From positions 1 to 26,975 of IMG/VR virus record IMGVR_UViG_3300040815_000695: a stretch of DNA of 26,975 nt; one strand, written 5' to 3'. Source of the DNA: a virus. The stretch's first letter is position 1. Every line of letters begins with the position of its first letter. The notes below the pieces were generated by a model. It was not told the DNA's origin. It made no database searches and saw only the letters and a list, made by a program, of their open reading frames with translations. The position numbers and the translations under genes were made by a program. Positions 18,301 through 25,810 of the stretch are shown piece by piece.

Positions 18301-19872
18301 ATGCCTAAAGGAACGCAGGATTATAGTTTAACCAAACGAGCATTTGCAAAGCAAAACTTCACTGAAGATCAAATCGTGGAATTACAAAATTGCATGGATC
18401 CAATAAGTGGACCAGCATTCTTTATGGGAAAATTTGTAAAAATACAACATCCTACAAAAGGTGGTATAGATTTTCAACCTTTTGAATTCCAAGAAAGGTT
18501 AATACACACTTACTCGCAATATCGATATAGTATAAACATGTTACCTAGACAGACAGGTAAAACAACGTGTGCGGCCGCATACTTACTTTGGTATGCTATG
18601 TTTGTCGCTGACAGCACAATACTTGTAGCGGCACATAAGCACACAGGCGCACAGGAAATTATGCAACGTATACGTTATGCGTATGAAAGTGTTCCAGATC
18701 ATATTAGAGCAGGTGTAACAGAATATAATAAAGGTAGTTTGAGTTTTGATAACGGTAGCAGAATAGTAAGTGCTACAACAACTGAAAATACTGGTAGGGG
18801 TATGTCACTTTCGTTAGTCTACTTAGACGAGTTTGCGTTTGTGCCACCAAGGATAGCGGCTGAATTTTGGACATCATTATCACCAACATTAAGTACAGGT
18901 GGTAAATGTATAGTAACATCTACACCTAACAGTGACGATGATACATTTGCTAATATCTGGCATCAAGCAATCAGAGAAGTAGATGATCACGGTAATGAAA
19001 GCGATGTAGGCACAAATGGATTCAAAGCATTCCGGGTAAATTGGCAAGAGCACCCGGACAGAGACGAACTGTGGGCAAAAGCAGAACGTAGTAGGATTGG
19101 CGAAGAAAGATTTAGACGTGAACACGAATGCGAATTTATCATATACGATGAAACACTTATTGATTCACTTAAACTAGTTGATATGAAAGGAGTTGACCCA
19201 ATTAGACGTAGCGGTCAAATACGTTGGTATGAAAACATTAACCCAAACAAAATATATACAATTACATTAGATCCTAGCACAGGAACAGGGGGAGACAATG
19301 CCGCCATAGTGTGTTACGACTTACCTAGTATGAATCAAGTATGTGAATGGCAACACAACAAAACACCAATTGAAGGGCAAGTAAAACTACTGCGAGACAT
19401 AGCATTAGAAATACAGAGTTACGGTGCTAATGAAATATACTGGACAGTAGAAAACAATGCTATCGGTGAAGCGGCACTTGTGGTTATTAGAGACACTGGT
19501 GAAGAAAGTTTCCCTGGAACATTCCTGCATGAACCTAACAAAGTACAGGGCAAGAAAGGTCGCAAAGGATATCACACCCATCATAAAAATAAAATGGAAG
19601 GTGCGTTGGCAATGAAACGTTTAATTGAAAACGGTAAATTATCATTACGCAGTAAAAATATAATTAGAGAATTAAAAGAATTTGTAGCACGTGGTACAAC
19701 ATTTGCCGCAAAACCAGGAGGTAGTGATGACTTAGTTATGGCTACTTTAGTTACAGTAAGAATGATCACATACATAGCACAATACGAAGATGCTATATAC
19801 GACGAAATAGAAACTAGTGTCGGCGGGGACGACGACGATTATAGCGGTCCTATGCCAATAGGTGTTTTATAA
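18301..19872 (+). CDS. 17: Terminase large subunit, T4 gp17-like (523 aa)
   Basis: Gp17 is the packaging motor and headful nuclease. The N-terminal ATPase has Walker A PRQTGKT (82-88, Lys87), Walker B LVYLDE (172-177, Asp176 and catalytic Glu177) and the coupling motif TSTPN (206-210). The C-terminal RNase H-like nuclease has metal ligands Asp324 (TLDPSTG), Glu384 (VENN) and Asp476/Asp477 (GGSDDLVMA). T4 gp17 is 610 aa. The C-terminal tail is acidic (GGDDDDY). The complete motif set indicates an active enzyme. The leaderless late promoter fits late expression. Confidence 0.96.
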   Translation: MPKGTQDYSLTKRAFAKQNFTEDQIVELQNCMDPISGPAFFMGKFVKIQHPTKGGIDFQPFEFQERLIHTYSQYRYSINMLPRQTGKTTCAAAYLLWYAMFVADSTILVAAHKHTGAQEIMQRIRYAYESVPDHIRAGVTEYNKGSLSFDNGSRIVSATTTENTGRGMSLSLVYLDEFAFVPPRIAAEFWTSLSPTLSTGGKCIVTSTPNSDDDTFANIWHQAIREVDDHGNESDVGTNGFKAFRVNWQEHPDRDELWAKAERSRIGEERFRREHECEFIIYDETLIDSLKLVDMKGVDPIRRSGQIRWYENINPNKIYTITLDPSTGTGGDNAAIVCYDLPSMNQVCEWQHNKTPIEGQVKLLRDIALEIQSYGANEIYWTVENNAIGEAALVVIRDTGEESFPGTFLHEPNKVQGKKGRKGYHTHHKNKMEGALAMKRLIENGKLSLRSKNIIRELKEFVARGTTFAAKPGGSDDLVMATLVTVRMITYIAQYEDAIYDEIETSVGGDDDDYSGPMPIGVL

Positions 19873-19883
19873 TTAGTTTTTTT

Positions 19884-19891
19884 GATAAATA
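19884..19891 (+). promoter_or_regulatory. T4-late-type promoter, leaderless for the 411-aa gene
   Basis: GATAAATA, then TAAGT, then ATG 19897: the 6-nt register again. It supports the start at 19897 instead of an in-frame TTG at 19882, which lies before the predicted transcript start. Confidence 0.7.
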
Positions 19892-19896
19892 TAAGT

Positions 19897-21132
19897 ATGA
19901 ATAATAAAGCAGAAATTAATACCAAAATCTTTGATTTCCTAAAAGGTAATGGATTAAAACTGACTTTAAAAGACGATCAAGGCAACGATACATTAGGTGT
20001 TGATATTGCTGAAAGATTTTTTAGCAGTGATCCAAATGTAATGGTCACTGTAGATTCAGCAGAAAAAGAAGTTAAGTTAAGCAGATCGAAGGTTGTCGAT
20101 GAAGACATCATAAATAAAATACATAAAGGTATAAAAGAAATTGCACATAATGGTTTATACAGTTTTAAGTATAAAATCTATGGCAAGAACATTACGCCAA
20201 AACACGATGAGTATAAAGTGAAAGCAGAAGTAACAGAAGCAAGTCTAGGAAAAATGTATGGTAGCACCAAAACAAGTTACCAACCTCTGGACGCAGTAAA
20301 AATAGTTGTAAGACACAACAAACCAGTTAACGAAGAAGTCAGAGGATCAAGAAGTAGACAAATATCAAAGATCTTTATACAACGTGCAGATGAAAGATTT
20401 GCATTACCTCATAAAAGTTTAGCAGGTGCCAGAGCAATGGCACGCCACGTACATAATGGTGGCAATCCTTTTGATCAAGTAGGCAATTCAATTAATGAAA
20501 TGGTACAAAACATTTCCGAATTGTCACAATTTGTTAGATATGTAGACAAAAAAGGATTAGTGAATGAACAAAATAACGAGTATGTACAAATAGCAAAAGA
20601 ATCTATATCTACAATGAGACAAAACTTAAAACAATTAAGTGGAGCAAAGTCTTATGCTAAAGCAGTAGATACAATTGACGCAATGAATACATTGACATTA
20701 AGTGAAGACGAACACGATTTATCAGGTTTATTCACAGAAAAGCATGTTGACAATACTGTACAATCTGCATTTCCTAGCATTAATAGATTAGTTAATATTC
20801 AACGTTCAGTTGCAGAGTATATTGAGCATTCTATTGAAAATAATAGATTTAGTGTACCAGCAATTAACGAAGATGCTGTTGAATTTCCTAATAAAAAATC
20901 AGAAATTGCATACAAATTAAATACAATTAGTGAAAGCATTGATGACAAAATTTTAAAAGAATTTATCAACAACACAACAGTTAAGATTCTGAAAGATCAG
21001 AAACTTGACGAATTTACTGTAAACATGGTTAAGAAATTAATCAGTAAAGTAAATGAAAGAGTAGAAAGTAATATAGACCAAGATTTAGTAGAATTTGTTG
21101 ATTTTACCGAAAAATTAAACAAAATCTGCTAA
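19897..21132 (+). CDS. Conserved phage protein, probably virion-associated (411 aa), unknown
   Basis: The protein is soluble and mostly helical. It has an N-terminal alpha/beta part (MNNKAEINTKIFDFLKG, then LTLKDDQGNDTLGVDIAERFFSSDP). Residues about 100-200 include KAEVTEASLGKMYGSTKTSYQ, VRGSRSRQISKIFIQ and RFALPHKSLAGARAMARHVHNGGNPFD, a motif-rich segment with an ARAMxRHVxNGG pattern that I have seen in other marine T4-like phage proteins. The rest is long helices. It has a late promoter and lies between gp17 and the gp32 block, so a structural or assembly role is plausible. No enzyme motif is visible. Start chosen from promoter spacing. Confidence 0.7.
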   Translation: MNNKAEINTKIFDFLKGNGLKLTLKDDQGNDTLGVDIAERFFSSDPNVMVTVDSAEKEVKLSRSKVVDEDIINKIHKGIKEIAHNGLYSFKYKIYGKNITPKHDEYKVKAEVTEASLGKMYGSTKTSYQPLDAVKIVVRHNKPVNEEVRGSRSRQISKIFIQRADERFALPHKSLAGARAMARHVHNGGNPFDQVGNSINEMVQNISELSQFVRYVDKKGLVNEQNNEYVQIAKESISTMRQNLKQLSGAKSYAKAVDTIDAMNTLTLSEDEHDLSGLFTEKHVDNTVQSAFPSINRLVNIQRSVAEYIEHSIENNRFSVPAINEDAVEFPNKKSEIAYKLNTISESIDDKILKEFINNTTVKILKDQKLDEFTVNMVKKLISKVNERVESNIDQDLVEFVDFTEKLNKIC

Positions 21133-21205
21133 TTTTGATATATAATATAGTAAAGTTAGTTTAAAAGAAATTTTAAATTAGATTACATAACATGGCAAAA
21201 AGAGG

Positions 21206-21234
21206 TTGACTTCAACTTCAAAAGGCATTATAAT
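21206..21234 (+). promoter_or_regulatory. Sigma70-type promoter for gp32
   Basis: TTGACT at 21206-21211 and TATAAT at 21229-21234 are separated by 17 nt. The leader of about 50 nt carries AAGGAG (21278-21283), 7 nt before ATG 21291. It is the only clear promoter of the gp32-uvsX-uvsY region. Confidence 0.8.
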
Positions 21235-21290
21235 AGGCAAACAAGTGTAAGAATTAATATTACACGACATGGCAAACAAGGAGAAAAAAC

Positions 21291-22298
21291 ATGGCAACAT
21301 TGGCTGAAATACGAGCAAAACTAGCCGCAATGGATACTAAACCAGGCGGTTCACAAACAGGTGGCGATAATGCTATCTTCCCATTTTGGAACATCTCAGA
21401 GGGCACTAGTGCTACAATGAGATTCTTACCAGACGGAGACCCCAACAACACATTCTTTTGGACTGAACGACAAATGATTCGTTTACAGTTCCCTGGCATA
21501 AAGGGTGGTGACATGAAACCTACAACTGTACAAGTACCTTGTATGGAAATGTGGGGAGAACAATGTCCGGTTCATAATGAAATCAGACCTTGGTTCAAAG
21601 ATCCTTCATTAGAAGATATGGGTCGCAAGTACTGGAAAAAAAGAAGTTATATATTCCAAGGATTTGTGGTAGATAGTCCACTTCAAGAGGATACAACTCC
21701 AGAGAATCCAATTAGACGATTCATTATTGGACCTCAAATATTTAATATAATCAAGGGTGCATTAATGGACCCAGACATGGAAAACATTCCAACAGATTAT
21801 GTAAATGGCACAGACTTTAGATTAACAAAAACCACAAAAGGTCAGTATGCTGACTATTCAACAAGTAAGTGGGCAAGGAAAGAAAGATCATTAGATGAAA
21901 ATGAACTTGCCAGTGTTGATACACATGGTTTATTTGATCTTAAAGATTTCTTACCTAAGAAGCCAACAGCAGAGGAAGTAGATGTTATTTACAACATGTT
22001 CCAAGATTCTGTAAATGGCGAACTTTATGACAGCGATAAGTACGGTAACTTTTTTAGACCTATTGGCCAGGCCGCACCTGCTAAGGTACAAACACCTTCA
22101 GCACCGGCTCAGGCTCCAGTGACTCCAGTAGCAGAAACTACTCCGGCACCAGCACCAGCGGCTGAGCCTGTAGCACCTGCACCGGTAGTTGAACCAGTAA
22201 CAGAAACAGTAAGTGCTTCTGCCGAAAACACTTCTAATGAAACTGGTAAAGCATCTGCAGATGACATCCTGCAGATGATTAGGAATCGTCAGCAGTAG
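21291..22298 (+). CDS. 32: Single-stranded DNA-binding protein, T4 gp32-like (335 aa)
   Basis: Gp32 coats ssDNA in replication and recombination and recruits UvsX through UvsY. The N-terminus (MATLAEIRAKLAAM) is the self-assembly region. The OB-fold core includes PFWNISEGTSATMRFLPDGD (31-50) and the block C84-x7-C92-x2-H95 in VPCMEMWGEQCPVHNE, a zinc-binding motif altered from T4, which uses His64, Cys77, Cys87 and Cys90. MGRKYWKKRSYIFQGFVV (110-127) is strongly conserved in gp32 homologues. Residues about 263-312 form a Pro/Ala/Val/Thr-rich linker, and the end is SADDILQMIRNRQQ. T4 gp32 is 301 aa. The gene has its own sigma70-type promoter and good Shine-Dalgarno sequence, and is followed by a hairpin with a U run. 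Confidence 0.93.
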   Translation: MATLAEIRAKLAAMDTKPGGSQTGGDNAIFPFWNISEGTSATMRFLPDGDPNNTFFWTERQMIRLQFPGIKGGDMKPTTVQVPCMEMWGEQCPVHNEIRPWFKDPSLEDMGRKYWKKRSYIFQGFVVDSPLQEDTTPENPIRRFIIGPQIFNIIKGALMDPDMENIPTDYVNGTDFRLTKTTKGQYADYSTSKWARKERSLDENELASVDTHGLFDLKDFLPKKPTAEEVDVIYNMFQDSVNGELYDSDKYGNFFRPIGQAAPAKVQTPSAPAQAPVTPVAETTPAPAPAAEPVAPAPVVEPVTETVSASAENTSNETGKASADDILQMIRNRQQ

Positions 22299-22308
22299 TT
22301 GACGACTA

Positions 22309-22376
22309 GTAGCCATACTTAGGGATTTGAATACTTGGTCCTGTTTACTTCAGAGAACTAGTATGGCTACATTTTT
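22309..22376 (+). terminator. Long-loop hairpin with U run after gp32
   Basis: GTAGCCATACT (22309-22319) pairs perfectly with AGTATGGCTAC (22360-22370), followed by ATTTTT. The 40-nt loop holds three TACTT repeats and could fold further. It could terminate or attenuate gp32 mRNA before the SGNH gene, protect its 3' end, or encode a structured RNA element. Confidence 0.6.
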
Positions 22377-22387
22377 AAGGAATAAAA

Positions 22388-23122
22388 ATGAGTACATTAT
22401 TAGCAATAGGTGATAGCCACACATTTGGTGCAGAAATATACGGCGAAGGTGACAATCGTCCTGAATCAATATACAAGGCTTACCCAGAAAAATTAAGACA
22501 ACTATTAGAAATAGATGAATGTGTTAATCTAGGCCAACCTGGTGCTAGTGTTATGCGAACTGAAAGACTATTAGTCGAATACTTAGCAGGTAACCCTAAA
22601 CCAGACTTAGTTATACTAGGTTGGACTTGTTTGGGTAGATTTGAATATGCAGACGGCTTTGACGATGACGGTTCTTATCATTATAATTTAGTGAACAGTT
22701 GGAGAGCACCGGAAATGACAGAAGGCTCAGAAAGGTATGAAACATACAAACAGTTTTTACCTATCTGTTTAGCAGAAGACTTATTAGCACAAAAATATAG
22801 GACATTGTATATATGTGAAAATATATGCAAAAACAATAACATTCCATATCTAATGTTTGATGTAATGACAAACACAAAGGATGAAGCACCACTAGAAGAC
22901 GAAGACGTAAAATTTTGGTCTGGTGATCACCCAGTAGATAAATCATTACATAATGCAATAGATAAAATCCATTACATGGAAACAAGTTATTGGGACTGGA
23001 TAATGAGTGGACAATTTCCAGAAGTTAGAATTAACGGAGGCCATGCCAATGAGGCAGGACACGAAAGATGGGCACAGAAACTAGTCGAAGAATTAAAAGA
23101 AAGAAATATATACGGAGTATAA
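22388..23122 (+). CDS. SGNH/GDSL-like hydrolase family protein (244 aa)
   Basis: The N-terminus LLAIGDSHTFG (4-14) carries the block I GDSxT motif with Ser10 as nucleophile. The block II Gly is in NLGQPGAS (47-54). Block III would be LGWTC (77-81), where the usual GxND Asn is not present. Block V is INGGHANEAGH (215-225), with His219 in the right place but Asn216 where the catalytic Asp normally stands. Family members are esterases, lipases or acetyl hydrolases, and this one may be altered in activity. The gene sits between gp32 and uvsX and may be co-transcribed with uvsX, because its stop is 1 nt before the uvsX ATG. AAGGA at 22377-22381 serves as Shine-Dalgarno. Its role in recombination or infection is unknown. 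Confidence 0.75.
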   Translation: MSTLLAIGDSHTFGAEIYGEGDNRPESIYKAYPEKLRQLLEIDECVNLGQPGASVMRTERLLVEYLAGNPKPDLVILGWTCLGRFEYADGFDDDGSYHYNLVNSWRAPEMTEGSERYETYKQFLPICLAEDLLAQKYRTLYICENICKNNNIPYLMFDVMTNTKDEAPLEDEDVKFWSGDHPVDKSLHNAIDKIHYMETSYWDWIMSGQFPEVRINGGHANEAGHERWAQKLVEELKERNIYGV

Positions 23123-23123
23123 A

Positions 23124-24233
23124 ATGCAAAAACCATTTGATTTAAGTAAATTTAGAACCGGCATCACTAAAAGTATTAGTGGTATTAGTGCCGGTTTTCA
23201 TGATCCAGTAGATTGGATCAGCACAGGAAACCACACACTCAACTATTTGATCAGTGGTGATTTTAACAAAGGCGTACCACTAGGTAAAGTTAGTGTGTTC
23301 GCTGGTGAGTCCGGTTCAGGTAAAAGTTTTATTTGTTCGGGTAATTTAGTAAGAAACGCACAGGAACAAGGATGTCAGGTAGTGTTATTTGACTCAGAGA
23401 ATGCGTTAGACGAAGATTGGCTAAAAGCACTAAACGTTGACACAGATCCATCTAAACTATTAAAAATTAGTGTATCAATGATTGACGATGTAGCAAAGGC
23501 TATTTCAGAGTTTATGAAAGACTATAAAAGTAACTACGGTGATTTAGAGTATGAAGAAATGCCTAAGTTGTTATTTGTTGTTGATAGTTTAGGTATGCTA
23601 CTTACACCAACCGATGTTGCTCAATTTGAAAAAGGTGACATGAAAGGTGACATGGGTAGAAAACCAAAGGCATTAACAGCCTTAGTTAGGAATACAGTTA
23701 ACCAACTAGCACCTTATCCAATTGGATTAGTTTGTACTAACCACACATACGCATCACAAGATATGTTTGACCCAGATGATAAAATCAGTGGCGGACAAGG
23801 CTTTGTGTACGCAAGTAGCATAGTGGTTGCTATCAAGAAACTAAAACTAAAAGAAGATGCAGACGGAAACAAAGTGTCTACTGTGCAAGGTATTAGAGCG
23901 GCATGTAAAGTAATGAAGTCAAGATACAGCAAACCTTTTGAAGGTGTACAAATTAAGATTCCTTATGAGACCGGCATGGACCCATACAGTGGTATGTTAG
24001 AAATGTTAGAAGCAAAAGGTATTGTAGATAAAGTTGGTAACAAACTCTCTTATGTTTCACCAGTAACAGGTGAAGAAATTAAAGAGTTCAGAAAAGGCTG
24101 GACAGGAGATAAACTTCAGGTAATTATTGATGAATGGGGTCAAAATCCTAAAGTAGTTGCAGAAGTAGTAGAAGATGACTTTGATGAAAATGAAATTGAC
24201 GACCCTTCAGTATACGAGGAGAATGTTGAATGA
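23124..24233 (+). CDS. uvsX: RecA-like recombinase UvsX (369 aa)
   Basis: UvsX forms filaments on ssDNA for strand exchange and recombination-dependent replication. Walker A GESGSGKS is at 61-68, and Walker B LLFVVDS with Asp154 is at 149-155. The region after 170 (GDMKGDMGRKPKALTALVRN) and LVCTNHTYASQDMFDP (about 203-218) matches UvsX loop and switch motifs. The C-terminal tail is acidic (DDFDENEIDDPSVYEENVE). T4 UvsX is 391 aa. Its start follows the SGNH gene directly with GGAG in the end of that gene. The stop overlaps the next ATG (ATGA). The order uvsX-small gene-uvsY is seen in related phages. Confidence 0.94.
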   Translation: MQKPFDLSKFRTGITKSISGISAGFHDPVDWISTGNHTLNYLISGDFNKGVPLGKVSVFAGESGSGKSFICSGNLVRNAQEQGCQVVLFDSENALDEDWLKALNVDTDPSKLLKISVSMIDDVAKAISEFMKDYKSNYGDLEYEEMPKLLFVVDSLGMLLTPTDVAQFEKGDMKGDMGRKPKALTALVRNTVNQLAPYPIGLVCTNHTYASQDMFDPDDKISGGQGFVYASSIVVAIKKLKLKEDADGNKVSTVQGIRAACKVMKSRYSKPFEGVQIKIPYETGMDPYSGMLEMLEAKGIVDKVGNKLSYVSPVTGEEIKEFRKGWTGDKLQVIIDEWGQNPKVVAEVVEDDFDENEIDDPSVYEENVE

Positions 24234-24457
24234 TAGATTTAACTTTAATAATAGAATCTTGGGAATGTGTTAAACCTTCGGTAAACGTTAAAGAACGTGA
24301 CGAAGTTTGTGCTAACTTGGTTAGAGTATTTGATGATCAAGGAATGGTAGACTATGACAAAGTAAGTATCAATGACTGTGATAAACATTTACGTCAAGCA
24401 ATTGAAGAATACTTTGAAGTAGAAGATCATGAAGAAGACGAAGAGGACTGGGATTAG
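24230..24457 (+). CDS. Small acidic protein between uvsX and uvsY (75 aa), unknown
   Basis: ATG overlaps the uvsX stop (ATGA) and has a GAGGAG Shine-Dalgarno sequence inside the uvsX end, so translation is coupled. The protein opens with MIDLTLIIESWECVKPSV, has a helical middle (ERDEVCANLVRVFDDQGMVD) with two Cys, and ends with a highly acidic tail (EYFEVEDHEEDEEDWD). Such small proteins recur between uvsX and uvsY in marine T4-like phages, so a recombination-linked role is possible but unproved. Confidence 0.7.
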   Translation: MIDLTLIIESWECVKPSVNVKERDEVCANLVRVFDDQGMVDYDKVSINDCDKHLRQAIEEYFEVEDHEEDEEDWD

Positions 24458-24459
24458 TA

Positions 24460-24918
24460 ATGGCAGGATGGTATAACAAAGTATCTGGTAATTTAAGTAA
24501 CATTGTAGATGCAATAGATTATTTTGAAGAAGAATTACTAGAGGCAAAAAAAGAATGTTATATCAAGGGCAATGTGGAACGTAATAGTGCCTCATTGCCT
24601 GGCATTACAGAACACAGGTTCAATCAATTACAAGAAATAGAAGCAATTCTAGAACACATAAACATTCAATTGCGTAAAACACGCAGTAAAGTATTTAGAA
24701 ACTTTTTAGAAAGTTATAACAGACAGTTAACCTCAAGAGATGCTGACAAATATGTAGATGGCGATGATGAAGTAGTAACACTAACATCATTGGCTAATCA
24801 ATTTGGTTTGTTACGAAATAAGTATCTCGGTATAATGAAAGGATTAGACACCAAACAATGGCAGATAGGACACATAGTGAAATTGAGGACAGCAGGTATG
24901 GAAGATATATCAATTTAG
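24460..24918 (+). CDS. uvsY: Recombination mediator UvsY (152 aa)
   Basis: UvsY loads UvsX on gp32-coated ssDNA. The length is close to T4 UvsY (137 aa). The layout matches: a helical N-terminal half (LQEIEAILEHINIQLRKTRSKVFRNFLES, about 66-94), then SYNRQLTSRDADKYVDGDDEV (94-114), equivalent to the T4 ARLDYYSGRGDGD...DRYEKSE region, and a C-terminal helix (LRNKYLGIMKGLDTKQWQIGHIVKLR) like the T4 ILLDFCSGALDAIKSRGFAIKHIQDMR. It lies two bases after the 75-aa gene and near uvsX, as in related phages. Its 3' end overlaps the following gene by 61 nt. Confidence 0.85.
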   Translation: MAGWYNKVSGNLSNIVDAIDYFEEELLEAKKECYIKGNVERNSASLPGITEHRFNQLQEIEAILEHINIQLRKTRSKVFRNFLESYNRQLTSRDADKYVDGDDEVVTLTSLANQFGLLRNKYLGIMKGLDTKQWQIGHIVKLRTAGMEDISI

Positions 24919-25769
24919 ATATATTGGATGACTTACTTGAATCAATACACGAAATTAAAGAAGAAGAAAAATTCGTACTATCGTTAGACGAATCTGTCGA
25001 GTCAACATTAGAAGATGTATTAAAATCTTATCTCAAATGGCACCAAGTAAAAGTAATACCTAATGCAAAAGGTAAAAATGTCTTTGCTACATTACATCAA
25101 TCACCTAGTAGACTAATACTAGAATCAGACGAAAAGAAATCTTTTTCATATTTTTACGACAACTTAGAAAAAGATATCGACGTGTCTAATGTTAAAAAAA
25201 GTATATTATCATTAACAGGTTTTTTTGATATAACGTTCCAATCAACTAATAACGGCAATGATATTTTTACATCAATTATGACCGCTAGAGAGTATTTTAG
25301 ACACAACATGTTAGCACATAAGGATTGTGTTATAACAGTTAATAATGCTGACATGCACACAATAAATGCATTATCAAACTCTAACTCCACAGGACTTGCT
25401 GTAGGATATACAGATAATAAAATTGATATTGACACATTAAAATCTCATTGCAAAGAATCAGCAGAATTTATATCTTGTATTATATTACCAGATGAAGTTG
25501 AGAACATAAAAGATATATGTGACGTTGTAAAAGATTACAATATATTTGTAATTAAAATTGCATCATACGAAGATTTTTTACGTGGTAAAGAACTGTATAA
25601 CAATGGCGTCGATATAATTGCATTTGGACCTGTTGCAACTATAGAAAAGTTGCATTACTACTTGCCATATCATAAGCAAGACAATACCGGTTTTTCTTTG
25701 GGGTTTGGTACTGTATCGCAATCAGGATACAACAGAAGAAGTATTGAAATCTGTAAAAGTATCATATGA
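24858..25769 (+). CDS. Phage protein of unknown function (303 aa), alternating alpha/beta
   Basis: The frame begins with an ATG inside uvsY (61-nt overlap). A TTG at about 24925 would remove the overlap and about 22 residues. The N-terminal 65 residues are acidic-helical (LDDLLESIHEIKEEEKF). The following part has a two-strand KVIPNAKGKNVFATLHQSPSRLILE pattern. From residue 150 on strands and helices alternate (CVITVNNADMHTINALS, TGLAVGYTD, FISCIILPDEVENIKDICDVVKDYNIFVIKIASYEDFLRGKELYNNGVDIIAFGPVATIEKL), which looks like half of a (beta-alpha) barrel with a GVDIIAFGP phosphate-loop-like end. That is only a pattern match. No catalytic residue is identified. It lies between uvsY and uvsW, which are closely linked in related phages. 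Confidence 0.6.
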   Translation: MADRTHSEIEDSRYGRYINLDILDDLLESIHEIKEEEKFVLSLDESVESTLEDVLKSYLKWHQVKVIPNAKGKNVFATLHQSPSRLILESDEKKSFSYFYDNLEKDIDVSNVKKSILSLTGFFDITFQSTNNGNDIFTSIMTAREYFRHNMLAHKDCVITVNNADMHTINALSNSNSTGLAVGYTDNKIDIDTLKSHCKESAEFISCIILPDEVENIKDICDVVKDYNIFVIKIASYEDFLRGKELYNNGVDIIAFGPVATIEKLHYYLPYHKQDNTGFSLGFGTVSQSGYNRRSIEICKSII

Positions 25770-25775
25770 ATAAGA

Positions 25776-25803
25776 TTGACATCACACACATTTAATGTAT
25801 AAT
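25776..25803 (+). promoter_or_regulatory. Sigma70-type promoter, leaderless for uvsW
   Basis: TTGACA at 25776-25781 and TATAAT at 25798-25803 are separated by 16 nt. The uvsW ATG (25811) is 8 nt after the -10 box, so the mRNA would begin at or next to the start codon. The -35 box starts 7 bases after the preceding stop. Confidence 0.75.
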
Positions 25804-25810
25804 AAACTTT

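Noticed and set aside
20109-20116. CATAAATA box as another late promoter
   Set aside because: It lies inside the 411-aa gene with no start codon at a sensible distance, so it is probably a chance match in AT-rich coding sequence.
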